From: Bombyx mori
Taxonomy: Eukaryota; Arthropoda; Insecta; Lepidoptera; Bombycidae
Direction: 5' to 3'
Assembly (NCBI RefSeq): GCF_030269925.1
Contig: NC_085109.1
Location: 2,728,001-2,792,000, forward strand
DNA: 64,000 nucleotides
Every line of letters starts with the position of its first letter. The first letter of the stretch is position 1. This document shows positions 11,282-23,129 of the stretch, piece after piece. The position numbers and the translations under genes are program-made. The notes under the pieces are model-generated. The model searched no databases. It saw only the letters and a program-made list of their open reading frames with translations, and was not told the DNA's origin.

Positions 11282-11772
11282 AAGCTTCTTCCATTTGACT
11301 CCATACAGAGGAGGGCCGTTCGGATTGTCAATAATCCCATTCTCTCGGATCGTTTGGAGCCTCTGGGTCTGCGGAGGGACTTCGGTTCCCTCTGTATTTT
11401 GTACCGTATGTTCCATGGGGAGTGCTCTGAGGAATTGTTCGAGATGATACCACCATCTCGTTTTTACCATCGCACCGCCCGCCACCGGAGTAGAGTTCAT
11501 CTATACTACCTGGAGCCACTGCGGTCATCCACAGTGCGTTTCCAGAGATCTTTTTTGCCACGTACCATCCGGCTATGGAATGAGCTCCCCTCCACGGTGT
11601 TTCCCGAGCGCTATGACATGTCCTTCTTCAAACGAGGCTTATGGAGAGTATTAAGCGGTAGGCAGCGGCTTGGCTCTGCCCCTGGCATTGTTGAAGTCCA
11701 TGGGCGACGGTAACCACTCACCATCAGGTGGGCCGTATGCCCGTCTGCCTACAAAGGCAATAAAAAAAAAAA
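11282..11772 (+). pseudogene. 5'-truncated copy of the jockey/CR1-type LINE, ORF C-terminus
   Basis: This 490-bp copy matches 53370-53872 with only scattered substitutions. It begins inside the codons for LLPFDSIQRR and keeps the frame open to the common stop (reading MFHGECSEELFEMI and RTIRLWNELPSTV), ending in an A run. It lacks the endonuclease and reverse transcriptase, so it cannot be active. High identity to the complete copy indicates recent activity of the family. It is one of few copies not cut at the 110-bp point. Confidence 0.9.
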
Positions 11773-12950
11773 CTAAACGGACCTCTTGAAATCGGTAAAT
11801 TTGACTTTTATAGATTCCGTTACATATAAATAAACATACATGCATAGCAGGCTAATAAAACCTTGCTAAGCCCCAAATTATGAAATTTCAAACAAATTGT
11901 AAAGTGACAAGACTTATAAAAACATCAATAATAATTTATAATTCTACTAATTAAATTTATTTTCGGTAATTTAGGGCAGGTTTGATTGGACAACACGTAT
12001 ACAACATTTTTAACTTATAAGTTTTTAATGAAAAATTATAAAGAATTGTGTAAACGAAATAAACCTTTATCCCATAAAGTATGACTGACACACTTCAATT
12101 TTCATTACTATAAGAGCGCTATAAAAAATTCAGACTAAATCACTTTCGGAAAAATTCAATAGTCCACAGGCCAAAACAAATCGCGTTCATTCAAAGGCCG
12201 CTAATGAATGCAACATTTTCCTAAACAAGTGAAATGACTCGCATTCCCCTATCACCTAGTGTCTGCTCTACCGTTGAATACCGAGATAAGATATTTGTTT
12301 ACTCCCCAACAGGTGTTGCTGTCGTTTTGATAAAGCCTTGAATAGTTTTTGCGGTCGTATCGGCCATTGTGGGCCTCAGATAAAGCCGGTTTTCATTCCG
12401 GCGTAGCTTTCAGAAGCTTCACCGTGTAATGTCCTTAATAATTCGTAAACGCTCCTTTGTTATGTCGGTAATGTAAACGAGTTGTTGTCGCTTTTGTGGC
12501 GCGGCCGAGTGTTTGAGGGCGGAAAACTTTTCGGTGGGTTGCGTTTCAAAAAAATTTTTTGGAATGCGATTTTTTTTTCTTTTTTTTTTCAAACGTATTC
12601 AGAGCTTTTTTTTCTTGTTTTTCGTGAAACATGATTTATCAGTGGGAAGAGAGAGGTTTTTAATTTAGATTTTGAAATTCGTAGCATTCGTAAATTCGTC
12701 CGTAGCTGGTAGCTACGAGCTACGGATTTTGTTATTCCATTTTAAATGCTTTGTTGGGTGCAGGAGTTAATGGCTCACTTGGTGTAGACAGCATCTGGTT
12801 TCGATTCCCGGGAAGCTCCCAAGGTCCTTGTGAAATATATTTGAGGTCTGAATACCGTAATTCTTGTTTCGTATATGTCCATTATACAATCCTAAATTAC
12901 ATGTGAAACATTTTTCGTTTCATATTTCGTAGCATCATAGAATTCGTTTT
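11773..12950. other. Unassigned AT-rich stretch
   Basis: No supported gene. A T-rich run at about 12560-12620 and a B-box-like GGTTTCGATTCCCGG at about 12798 (possible eroded tRNA-derived SINE head) are the only features noted. Confidence 0.4.
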
Positions 12951-13019
12951 TGTATTTGTCTCAAGCAACTTCGAATGTTTTTTTTGAATAATCTCCATTC
13001 ACATCACACGCAAAGTACA

Positions 13020-13200
13020 AACTGGCGCGGACAATGTGTGACGTCACGGCGTCGCCATTGTGCAAACGTCGCCAGCTTGTAAACTGTACGTGACTCGTTG
13101 TCATAGGCGGGAAGCTGTTGACTCCGTTGCGCCTATAAGTTTGACAATGAGCGGTGTCCACACTCGCGAACTAAGTCTTGCTGTGAATTGTTCAGCGATT
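13020..13200. promoter_or_regulatory. Possible promoter-like GC-richer patch with a CRE-type site
   Basis: Contains TGTGACGTCACGGCG (CRE-type palindrome TGACGTCA) and, downstream on the plus strand, CTATAAG at about 13132, in a patch GC-richer than its surroundings. No exon or ORF of recognisable function follows. Offered only as a candidate. Confidence 0.2.
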
Positions 13201-13328
13201 AGGGATTCGCGTCACTAATCTCCCGTCAAATAATCACGTAAAACTAAAAAAAAGCATAATAATAGATAATAGTTCTAGAAAGAATATCCTTTGGAGTTTC
13301 TCAAAAAAAAAAAAGAATGCCCTTAAAA

Positions 13329-13562
13329 TCTATACTAATATATAAATCTACAGTGGTTTTTACGGATGTTCTGTTATTAACTACTGTACCATGCATCCGA
13401 TTGACTTGAAACTTGGTATTCATGTAAAAAATAGGCTATTATTTATATGAGTGTTGGACTCCCTGCATCAGTTGCGGGGGCGATAATGATGAGAATCTTT
13501 GTGGGGGTGAAAAATAATAATGTTAATTTTAAATGCCCAGCGAAGCGGACGGGTAAAGCTAG
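13329..13562 (+). mobile_element. Non-autonomous Helitron, family H3
   Basis: Starts TCTATACTAATATATAAATC and ends CCCAGCGAAGCGGACGGG, a short spacer and CTAG followed by T. The 234-bp interior has the ATCCGATTGACTTGAAACTT block common in moth Helitrons. It is non-coding. Confidence 0.75.
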
Positions 13563-13937
13563 TAAATTCATAATAATAGAAAACTGGTTGGCTGTATCCT
13601 TAGCATTGCCAGAGACTAGGGAGACCATAGAAGATAAGAATCGGGCGTGAAAGAATGGACATGCGAAGTGTGAGCATGAAACCGACTAATTACACTCATT
13701 TTATGTCAGAACGTGCGTATAGAACGTGACGTATTACGGTCCATAAATATATTTTTCAATTTGAAACGATATTTTGTCTTGTGACGTCAGACCGTTATTA
13801 TTGTGAAAGATGAGATCTATGATGGGTTTAAGAATAATTTAATATTGTTTGTTTTTAGGCAAAGGCAACGGTTCAATTTGAGTACCATCTTTTTCGCTCA
13901 AATATTGAGGAAAATTACTATGTATAAGCAATATTTA

Positions 13938-14181
13938 TTTTTATTTCATAGTTGGGTGGACGAGCTCACAGCCCACTTTGTGTTAAGTGGTTAGCGGAGC
14001 CCATAGACATCTACAACGTAAACGCCGCCACACACCTTGAGATATGAGTTCTAAAGTCTCAGTATAGTTACAACACCTGCTTCGCCCTTCAAACCGAAAC
14101 GCATTACTGCTTCACGGCAGAAATAGGCAGGATGATGGTACCTACCCGTGAGGACTCACAAGAGGTCCTACTACCACTAAA
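13938..14181 (-). mobile_element. Family A stub, moderately diverged
   Basis: Complete in length but with more substitutions than most copies (for example CTACCACTAA at its 5' end), so it is likely older. Confidence 0.8.
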
Positions 14182-14390
14182 CCAGTATTACCTCAATGAG
14201 TTCTCACTAAAATATATTCTAAAACTCTATTACTGGTTACAAGCGGATAGTGGTAATTTGGCAATAGCACATAACCGAGTTTCCAGCCGGCTCTTTTAGT
14301 ATTACTAGTGAAGTTTTTGGCAGCCTCCTCGATTGGTATTCGCTTTATGAAAAATTTCAAGGTTTTTCTTATTATTATTACTAGAGGTCC

Positions 14391-14794
14391 CGCAGTAGTC
14401 GAAATTCGACTATAATTAATTGGAATTGTAAATTTGTAAATTATTATGATTGTATTTTATACTTCTATAATCACAAATTTCGCTAAGACTACACTATAAA
14501 AAATATTAACAAAGACAAACAATATTTAATCTCAATTTAACAACAGACGTCAATAACAATAGTTTGACAATAAATAGTATGCATGCGTGTGTGCGTCAAA
14601 TACATGGTATGTAGTGTGTGTAATGTTTTCTTTATTGATTTCATGTATCTTTTATACATTATTTTAAAAAAATATTAGCATTGTGCACTTCTTCTCTATA
14701 TTCTCTATAAGTGTGCAAAAATTCATACTCCTCTGTCCGCGCAATTTTCGTAAAAAGGGATATAAAGTTTTTGCTTCACGTATTAATATATAGA
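14391..14794 (-). mobile_element. Non-autonomous Helitron, family H1, complete
   Basis: Minus-strand copy with CTAG at 14391-14394, the AGTCGAAATTCGACT hairpin just inside it, and TC at 14794-14793. It is similar along its whole length to 3775-4188. Confidence 0.85.
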
Positions 14795-14997
14795 TTATTG
14801 AAATCTGTTACGAAGTAAAATATTTCGAAAAAAATCTTTGTTTTACACAAGATCACCTATCAGTTAGCTGCATAGTTGTGGCCTCTATTATTTATAAATC
14901 GTAGGCATGAAATAACTAGGCAGGGTAACAAATTTCCTTGTCCACCAACCAAACAGTGCGTTCTCCAACAAAGTAAGCGAGATTTTAAATCGTACAG

Positions 14998-15237
14998 TTT
15001 ACTGGTGGTAGGACCTCTTGTGAGTCCGCGCGGGTAGGTACCACCGCTTTACCTATTTCTGCCGTGAAGCAGTAATGCGTTTCGGTCTGAAGGGTAGGGC
15101 AGCCGGTGTAACTATACTGAGATCTTAGACCTTATATCTCAAGGTGGGTGGCGCATTTACGTTGAAGATATCTATGGGCTCTACTTAACACTAGGTGGGC
15201 TGTGAGCTCGTCCACCCAACTAAGCAATAAAAAAAAA
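14998..15237 (+). mobile_element. Family A stub
   Basis: Starts TTTACTGGTGG and ends AGCAATAAAAAAAA, with a small internal deletion near the ACTTAACA block. Confidence 0.85.
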
Positions 15238-15733
15238 TTCAACAGAAAGTACTTGGTTACGAAACGGGAAGTAATGTAAACGAAAAAGATCCGAGCTTAT
15301 AATGCAATCAGAATACCGGGCACTGCGCCAACAGTGACACTATACTATGTCGCTGTTACGAGTGGACTTGGCCGAAAAATTCTATGACCATTTTTGGTAT
15401 TTCTATTTTAAATTAACACTTCTTTTGACATCTTTATGGTTCAATTTTGTATGTAATATTTCGTATATCCACTAGGTATCGCGGGTTGATTGATCAAGAG
15501 CTCCATTCTTTATAAATACTCATTTTATCGTTGAACCGAGTCACATCAACAAAACACATCGCAAAAAAAATATCTAATATTTAAAAAAATAATCAAATAT
15601 TTAAAAAAAAAAGACATGCCCGCTGAGTTTCTTGCCAATTCTTCTCAGGACGGAGGCTAGTTCTTGTGAATTGGCGGTAGTTCTTTTGACGTTCAACAAG
15701 TATGTACTTTCATTTATGTTGAATAAAAAAATT

Positions 15734-15756
15734 TTGATTTGATTTGATTTGATTTA
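15734..15756 (+). repeat. (GATTT)n microsatellite
   Basis: Four to five tandem GATTT units at 15734-15756, just upstream of family F sequence. Confidence 0.8.
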
Positions 15757-15914
15757 CATTATCAGCTGTAGCCCGCAAAGGTTTTGTCTACCTTTTTTTT
15801 TCAACCACTATCAATGGCAAACGAATACCTATTGACACACGGATGAGTTTACGGTTTATTCCAAACAACCGAAGTCAGTGGACACCTAAACTCGTTTCAA
15901 AAAAAAATTCATTT

Positions 15915-16630
15915 CCAAATGATTCTTGTCCGCCTGACGGTTGTCTGAAAGAGACCGCTCTTAGCGATGAGATCGCCAGTTGTACTTTTTTGCATTTAAT
16001 GTATCGCATTGTTTATTTGGAGGGTAGTAGTCATCTTAAAAGATTATCAGACAAAATAAGAACATCAATAATTAAAAAACAAACTCAAACAGAGGATGTC
16101 TCAGTTACAATAAGGAAACTTAAATGGAAGTGGACGGGGCATACTATAAGAGGACAGGAGAAATGGTGTAAAACTATAATGTACTGGTATCCGAGAGACA
16201 GAAAAAGAAACCGAGGTAGACCATTTAGGAGATGGGTGGACGACATTAAGGCAGTTGCGGTAAGCATATGGACCAGAACAGCTGAAAATAGAAGCTTATG
16301 GAGGCAGTTGGAGGAGGCCTATGTCTATAATGGACAAACAGACAAAAACTAATAATAATTTAGGTATAAAAAAAGAAATCTTCCATAAAAATTAAAGTAA
16401 TATTAATACCACTACTTAAAACATATTATACAAACAAAAAAACTAATAAAGTGAAATGATAATTGTATATGTAAAAAAAAAAGTATTTGTCTGAATAAAG
16501 GCTTTATTATTATTATAGTGTATTAAACACTGCCACGCCTGGGAAGACTTTATTATTATTATTATTATTATATTGTTTATTTGTTTTTGGTATACACTAA
16601 AGAATACTCTCTCTCTCTCTCTTTCTCTCT
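15915..16630 (+). mobile_element. Family F tail interrupted by an RTE-like LINE
   Basis: The left half (15915-16019) matches 48570-48665. The right half (16572-16630) resumes with TTTGTTTTTGGTATACAC, an AAGAATA box and a CT run. Between them is the RTE-like insertion, flanked by ATTGTTTATTTG on both sides. The reading frame that runs across the left junction is a chance fusion. Confidence 0.75.
16020..16571 (+). pseudogene. RTE-like LINE, 5'-truncated, ORF C-terminus and 3' end
   Basis: From 16020 to the stop at 16350-16352 the frame reads KLKWKWTGHTIRGQEKW, WYPRDRKRNRGRPFRRWVDD and RSLWRQLEEAY. This is the C-terminal pattern (KWRWAGHVAR..., GRPxxRWxDD) of RTE/BovB-type and related LINE polymerases. 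The endonuclease and reverse transcriptase are absent. The 3' UTR ends in AATAAAGGCTTTATTATTAT and TTA repeats, as in moth RTE elements I remember. A 12-bp target duplication (16008-16019 and 16572-16583) proves insertion as this 552-bp truncated unit. Confidence 0.8.
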
Positions 16631-17065
16631 CCCAACGGTTAGTATTCAGATTAGCTCACTTCACTAGACACGCTCTGAAGAGGATTGTCTTAAAAATTCC
16701 ATCGCTAAAACTAAGCACATAAATATTGCTTCGAGAACCTTTATTTAAAACGACGAGGGTTAACTCTCCGAAAATAATGCGAGTGAAACTATGAGACGAG
16801 TCTACTATGCCTACTTATGTATAATAAAAATGAATCTTATATTCTCCAATCACCGGTCCGTATGATGGATGAGACAGGCGGCTACGTACGTACGTATTGA
16901 AAGAGGCAACGTTTTCATTACATGTATTTTTTGAGAGCATTCCATTTGATAAATGACTTACTGTCGTGACGTAAGAGGCACGGGAGAGCCACCGAGACAT
17001 ACCTTTAATCAGATTTACATTATAATGATGTATTAAAATGGTTCTAGGGCAACAAAAAAAAAAAA

Positions 17066-17275
17066 ATTTGATTGTGACGGGCAAAGTAGAAGGAAAGAGA
17101 CCCAGCGGCCGATTACCTACCCGTTGGTGTGATCAAGTAACTGCTCTAACTGGACTGCCAGTCGCAACCGCCATTCGAGAAGCTGAGGACCGGACGAGAT
17201 GGAAACAGCTCACGAGACAGGCCACGGTCAAGTTTCAGGGACACGACCTTCAGCAATGAAGAAAGCGACGAAGAA
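17066..17275 (+). pseudogene. LINE polymerase C-terminal remnant
   Basis: The frame reads GKVEGKRPSGRLPTRWCDQV and REAEDRTRWKQL and ends GHDLQQ then stop. This is the terminal LINE pattern GRPxTRWxDD...AxDRxxW. The fragment at 37403-37480 shares AEDR..W and the ending GHDPQQ-stop, so both come from one family, distinct from the RTE-like copy at 16020. Confidence 0.65.
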
Positions 17276-17672
17276 GAAGGGCATAACGTACCGTGACGAC
17301 GAGAAGAGCTTCATTTGAACATCAACATTTTAGGAGTTTTCAATATTTTTGTCCATTTCTTCTGTACGTGTGTGTGTTACTAAGCTGAATTAACGAGCCG
17401 GGCAGATTCTCATGAATGTTTTGTGTGTTTGAGTATGTACCGACATGTTTTTTTTTACATATGTATTACAAATGGACCTGTTAGATGATGCTGGGATCGT
17501 ATTCCAGGATCATTTATTCATTTTAAGGGCAGGAACAAACAGGTGTAGTATGTTGTAAAATTCGCATTTTTCTTTCACCGAAAACCTAATTTATCCTCCG
17601 CTAGTGATCTTCTTACGCTCCTGGACATGCATTCTTAAAGGATTACTACTCCCTGCATGGAGAAAAAAATAC

Positions 17673-17915
17673 TTTTTTTTTCTTAGATGGGTGGACGAGC
17701 TCACAGCCCACCTGGTATTAAGTGGTTACTGGAGCCCATTGACATCTACAAACGTAAATGCGCCACCCACCTCGAGATATAAGTTCTAAGGTCTCAAGTA
17801 TAGTTACAACGGCTGCCCCGCCCTTCAAGCCGAAACACATTACTGCTTCACAGCAGAAATAGGCATGGAGGTAGTACCTACCCGCGCGGACTCACAAGTG
17901 GTCCTACCACCAGCA
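17673..17915 (-). mobile_element. Family A stub
   Basis: Complete minus-strand copy from the fixed 5' boundary to the A tail (poly-T at 17673). Confidence 0.85.
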
Positions 17916-18412
17916 ATTACTGTTTAAATAAATACTGTTAGTATTTATAACACATCATAGAAGCCAACAGTAGGCTGTTTACTGCACTTTTTCGAAATTT
18001 TAGCGAGGCTTTATCTTTTTATTTTTTAGAAACGTTCGAAATATTCTCGGAGGTCCATTGAGAACAATGTTGTGTAACGTTCAAAAGGATTCGTACTCAA
18101 GGAAGTTATTCGAGAATTTTCTAAAAAGGTTCATTTCCTTACGCAGAGAACAAAGCTTCGCTAAATACTTCCTGGTTAAATGCTCATGAGAATTTCATAA
18201 ATTTAATAATTAATGTTAATTTTAATTTCGACTGTAATTAGGAAGCTCACACGCGTCTTATATTATTTATGTTATTGGTTGCTTAGGGTTTCAATTTTTT
18301 CTTTTCGAATAAAATATTGGGAATGCATCCAATTGCAATTTTTTTTTTACTTACATTTATAGACAACTGTAGATACAAATCAGTAAAGTCGAGAGAAAAA
18401 AACAAATCTAAT

Positions 18413-18657
18413 GTCGGTGGTAGGACCTTTTGTGAGTCCGCGCGGGTAGGTACCACCACCCTGCCTGTTTCTGCCGTGAAGCAACAATGTGTTTCGGTTT
18501 GCAGGGTGGGGTAGCCGTTGTAACTATACTTGAGACCTTAGAACTTATATCTCAAGGTGGGTGGCGCACTTACGTTGTAGATGTCTATGGGCTCCAGTAA
18601 CCACTTAACACCAGGTGGGCTGTGAGCTCGTCCACCCATCTAAGCAATAAAAAAAAA
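18413..18657 (+). mobile_element. Family A stub
   Basis: Plus-strand copy starting CGGTGGTAGG, a few bases short of the usual ACTGGTGG, and ending AGCAATAAAAAAAA. Confidence 0.85.
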
Positions 18658-18728
18658 GTCTCAAGTCGTAGACACAAATAAAAGTACTTTTACGGTTTCA
18701 TTTCACGTATTTATTCTCCTTATATCTA

Positions 18729-18870
18729 TCTATACATATAAATAAAATTGGAGTGTATGTTTGTAATATTGAAAAACCGCTGGCATTGCTGACGTCCATG
18801 GGCGACGGTAACCACTCACCATCAGGTGGGCCGTATGCTAGTCTGCCTAAAAGAGCAATAATTTTTTTTA
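18729..18870 (+). mobile_element. Helitron 5' fragment joined to a family L stub
   Basis: At 18729 a Helitron-type start (TCTATACATATAAATAAAAT) runs for ~47 bp. At 18776 it joins a family L stub that enters within CTGGCATTGCTGA, beyond the usual cut point, and ends in GCAATAATTTTTTT. Confidence 0.6.
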
Positions 18871-19843
18871 AGAAAATATATATTGCTGACAACGTAAATT
18901 ATATGAAAAAAAGTAGATTATATCAAAACCATATCATAACATATACAGAGCAAGCAAATAAACTAACTAACAGATACAAAGAAAACATTTTGCCTAAGAT
19001 TGTAAAAAATCATTTAAGTCTACCCAAAAATGTATATAGGTAGCAGAGTCTAAGAACTTTATTACGAAAGCCCGCTAAGTTCTCTTTACAAACATCTCTT
19101 TATCGGCGAGAAAAAAGGCGTCTTTCTAGTGTACTTGAATGTTTTTCTGTATTGAATGAAAAGCTTTTTCACTTTTCACGACTTGACTTCATTTTCCGAA
19201 CGGTAATAATCTCCAACAGAATTGTATAGACGAGACCAATTAAATCAAAATATTATAATGTGTGGCAGAACTGAATTTTGTTGTTTTAGCTAAAAATGAA
19301 GATATATATTTTACATAAAATCCATTAAAATAAAAAACAAATTAATAGGTACCTACTTTGTTGTTATAAAAAAAAAAATACTAATTAAAACATTAATTCA
19401 TTTTTACGAATAACATTTCAGCAAAGGCATTTTGTATTCAAAATGTCAAAGTTAAGACATTCAAGACGCAAAAGTTTTCTTCACTGGAATAATTAAAGTT
19501 CGTCTACAGTTTTCGTAAATTATCAAGTAGATATTATTTGAAAAGGAGTAACTAGTCATTATTAACAAGCAATAATACGCGCTGGCGATGTCTAGTACTA
19601 ATTATCTGATCAATCATCATATTACTGAAGCATGCTTTTCGCATACGAACGCATTATCGATATTAAATCGATTTAAACGCGAAGTCACTCACTGACCTAT
19701 TCCATTTTCTAATCGCAATGGGTTTAGTTTTTTAACTGCAATATTATAGTTCAGGCCGGTGGCAATGCTAATAGAAATATGATTGGCTGTAGCTAATTGT
19801 ATTAATTGTAATTGTAATTATGTGAACTATGTGCACACGAATT
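18871..19843. other. Unassigned AT-rich stretch
   Basis: No recognisable gene or shared repeat. The small ORF at 18753-19043 is a read-through of transposon sequence. Confidence 0.4.
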
Positions 19844-20093
19844 TTTACTGGTGGTAGGACCTCTTGTGAGTCCGCACGGGTAGGTACCACCACCCCGCCT
19901 ATTTCGGCCGTGAAGCCGTTTCGGTTTGAGGGTTGGGCAGCCGTTGTAATTATGCTGAGATCTTAGAACTTATATCTCAACGTGGGTGGCGCATTTACGT
20001 TGTAGACGTCTATGGGCTCCAGTAACCACGTAACACCAGGTGGACTGTGAGCTCGTCCACCAATCTAAGCAATAAAAAGAAAAAAGAAAAAAA
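19844..20093 (+). mobile_element. Family A stub
   Basis: Starts TTTTACTGGTGG and ends AATAAAAAGAAAAAAG, with a small deletion around the CAGTAATGCG block. Confidence 0.85.
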
Positions 20094-20530
20094 CGTATTC
20101 CGTCTATGGTATTGTGACAAAAATTTTCTCTATAGTAACAACTGTAACGGAACTTAGCTTCATTCATCTTCATCTCAATTGAATAAAAGACGCCCGAACG
20201 TATTGATAACGGACAATCATCAATATTCATTTAGGCATATATGATTTTAATCTTCATTTAAATATTTCTTGTGTGCGTGTTTATCACTGAACTCCTAAAC
20301 GGCTGGACCGATTTTAATGAAATACATCAGGTGGATTCGAGAATGGTTTGGATTTACAAATCAGCCCGGCAGATGGCGCTGCAGTCGGTATCTAGGTTAT
20401 TTATCTTTCCTAGAAATAAATTGAACGACTCCGTACCGTAGTGAGTTTGTCTAAAAATGATTCATTTTAATACAACACATACTAACACATCACAATCTAA
20501 TGTTATTTGATTGGTCGAAATATGGCATTA

Positions 20531-20872
20531 CAGGTAACCTTCCTGTTTAACGGTATTTTACAACGCGGTTGCACTATACACGAAAAGAAAAATTCTCAAA
20601 AACCTTCTTATGACACAGTACTTCTACAACACGATATTGAAATTTTTGTTTCAAATTATTTAGAAAATTACATTGTGCACAGTATATCGGAATAACCGAA
20701 ATTTTACCGCTTATTCTTTATGTATAATCGGTACAAAATACATACAGGCATAGTTGAGATGTTGCATTTAGAAAAATTACTCCCCTTTTTGTACTGACTT
20801 CTAGTCTCATATAACGCGGTTTCGCACAACACGACTAAGTATTTACCGTGTTATATGCAGGAGGGTTACCTG
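20531..20872. mobile_element. Tigger/pogo-like MITE, copy 1
   Basis: Ends are inverted: CAGGTAACCTTCCTG at 20531 against CAGGTAACCCTCCTG on the other strand ending at 20872. Each is followed by an ACGGTA-type block. TA precedes the left end; the right flank TC is a possible mutated TA. The CAG termini and TA target fit pogo/Tigger-type elements. The 342-bp interior is non-coding. A sister copy is at 39592-39973. Confidence 0.7.
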
Positions 20873-21131
20873 TCCGACTTTTAAGTTTTTGATGCCGAAG
20901 GTACCTGGTTTATGTTGCATTTTAAGTGTACATTTTGTACATGAATTCATAATAGAATTGCCTCAGTTAAGGAAGACGTAGTGTGCATTTAGAGAATACA
21001 TCGAGATAAATAACTTCTAAAGGGGGTACCTTTAGAAGTTCGGAGGATTCCGCCTTATTCTGATTAAGCTCTTCAACAATTCAATATTACTTTCACGCTT
21101 ATTTATTTTGATCTGCGTACTATTACTAGAC

Positions 21132-21512
21132 GTTTTTTTTATTGCTTAGATGGGTGGACGAGCTCACAGCCCACCTGGTTTTCAGTGGTTATTGGAGCCC
21201 ATAGACATTTACGACGTAAATGCGCCACCCACCTTGAGATATCAGTTCTAAGGTCTCAAGTAAAGTTACAACGGCTGCCCCGCCCTTCAAACCGAAACGC
21301 ATTACTGCTTCACGGCAGAAATAGGCAGGGTGGTGGTACCTACCCGCGCGGACTCACAAGAGGTCCTACCACCAGTAAAATTCTAAGGTCTCAGTATAGT
21401 TACAACGGCTGCCCCACCCTTCAAACCGAAACTCATTACTGCTTCACGGCAGAAATAGGCAGGGCGGTGGTACCTACCCGCGCGGACTCACAAGAGGTCC
21501 TACCACCAGTAA
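21132..21512 (-). mobile_element. Family A stub with partial tandem duplication
   Basis: A complete minus-strand copy (21132-21379) is followed directly by a second 5' half (21381-21512) in the same orientation, from the TTCTAAGGTCTCAG block to CCACCAGTAA. The layout suggests unequal exchange or two insertions at the same site. Confidence 0.85.
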
Positions 21513-21710
21513 GTGATTTTTAGTATTGAGATTCTCATTTTTGTTTTTAGAATCATTATCAGTTATTTTGTTACTTATTTCTAAACAATTCACAAAAATT
21601 ATGATCCGTTTTCGTTTGGTTCAGATTGCACTTATCTACTATTCAGATAAAAAAAATTACTGCTTCACTGGTTTCGAAAACCGGTGCATCGCAAGATAGG
21701 AATGCGCCGG

Positions 21711-21795
21711 ATGTTACCGGGGTCTCTACTCCTAGTGTTAGAGCGGAAAGCGTATAATGCAAGGGTTATTAAATTTGATTTCAGGGATCCGTAAG
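21711..21795 (-). mobile_element. Bm1-related SINE fragment
   Basis: Contains ACCGGGGTCTCTACTCCTAG and TAATGCAAGG blocks that match the reverse complement of the 5' part of 8541-8904. Confidence 0.6.
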
Positions 21796-22087
21796 GACGT
21801 GTCTAGGGCGACGACGGTGACTGCCTCCTACGTGATCAGGATTCGGGGAATTTATGTTTGTATGTGTTTAACGTACACACAGTACGAAAGATTAATTATT
21901 CCGTTAAAGTTAACTATGTATTTTCACACAAAACCGTCAGTGTAATTAACATTTCACACAATGAGGCTACGGACGCGACCCCGACCTCACTTAAATGTCG
22001 AAAAGTTAAAACTACGCTCATTTATTTATGACAAAGAATTCAGTAGAAAACTTATTAATAACTATTTTCAGAGATAATCGAATCCAA

Positions 22088-22186
22088 AGCAGCGGCTTGG
22101 CTCTGCCCCTGGCATTGCTGAAGTCCATGGGCGACGGTAACCACTCACCATCAGGTGGGCCGTATGCTCGTCTGCCTACAAGGGCA

Positions 22187-22273
<87 letters not shown>
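22088..22273 (+). mobile_element. Family L stub with an 85-nt A tail
   Basis: The stub body (GCAGCGGCTTGG onward) is nearly identical to 53750-53849. It is followed by an uninterrupted run of 85 A residues at 22189-22273, against 23 in the complete element. Confidence 0.9.
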
Positions 22274-22274
<1 letters not shown>

Positions 22275-22275
<1 letters not shown>

Positions 22276-22723
22276 AAAAAAAAACATAAGTATTGAAATC
22301 TCTTTTGCCGTATTTTTTATTTTTAATCTTAGAGATATTTATCATTTGGCTAGATTGGATATAGTCAATAAACAACATGTGTGATTGCGGCGCTGATGTT
22401 GGCAATTTAAGTCATATTTTTTTCGCGTGCTCCTTAAATGACTGTTCCTCATTTATTGATTTCTTAACATCCCTTGGTATTCCACTCCCGACTTCTATAT
22501 CAATACTTTGTTATATACTATGTATGAACTATGATATTTATTTATGTATTTCAAATTTTATCCTGAAACATAATATCAAACTGTAAGTATGTATACTATA
22601 TACATACCTACCTGAACCATTCTTTTTAATCTTACGATTTCCTTTTTCTCCTGTTTCCCTACCTTTACCCTTATATGTGGCTAAATGCACAAACCGTGCA
22701 ACCTAATTAAGAAAAAAAAAAAA
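22275..22723 (+). pseudogene. LINE 3' fragment with Cys-rich C-terminal motif
   Basis: From 22378 the frame reads CDCGADVGNLSHIFFAC, matching the CxCG...HIFxxC zinc-knuckle-like segment near the C-terminus of several insect LINE polymerases (jockey/R1/I-type). The frame stops at about 22586. A 3' UTR and a short A run (about 22711-22723) follow. The rest of the polymerase is missing, and the clade cannot be told from this piece. Confidence 0.6.
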
Positions 22724-23129
22724 CTCACGTACCGACTATTTTCTAATGCTTGTTTTATTTATTTTCTATTTAAATTAACATACGCTCGAAAAGCCATAGG
22801 AAAGTTATTTTTTAATTAATCATTTTGGTGTCTCGTACGCATAGATAATACAATTAATATTTTAAGACATTGTCTTGAAAACATTGTTAGACATTTTCGA
22901 TTTGTTTTTCATAAATGATTTTCAAACTTTCATTTTTTTTTTTTTTTTTTATTTACGGTTTTTTCTTTGTAATAAAACGAACGTGCGAAGTGTGGACTAG
23001 TGTTACCGGCCTATCGAAATTTCCACATTCGACATGAATACGTCATCATTCACGCCTTCACTAATCCTCTAGATTTAATATCTTTCAGACACTCAAATTC
23101 TTACATACTCGTTCAATACCAAATAGATG

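Noticed and set aside
15843..16352. A 169-codon open frame that could be annotated as one gene
   Set aside because: It is a chance fusion: the first ~60 codons read family F tail sequence and the rest is the RTE-like LINE C-terminus beyond the 12-bp target duplication.
22028..22384. Frames with poly-Lys (plus) or poly-Phe (minus)
   Set aside because: They only translate the 85-nt A tail and the family L stub next to it.
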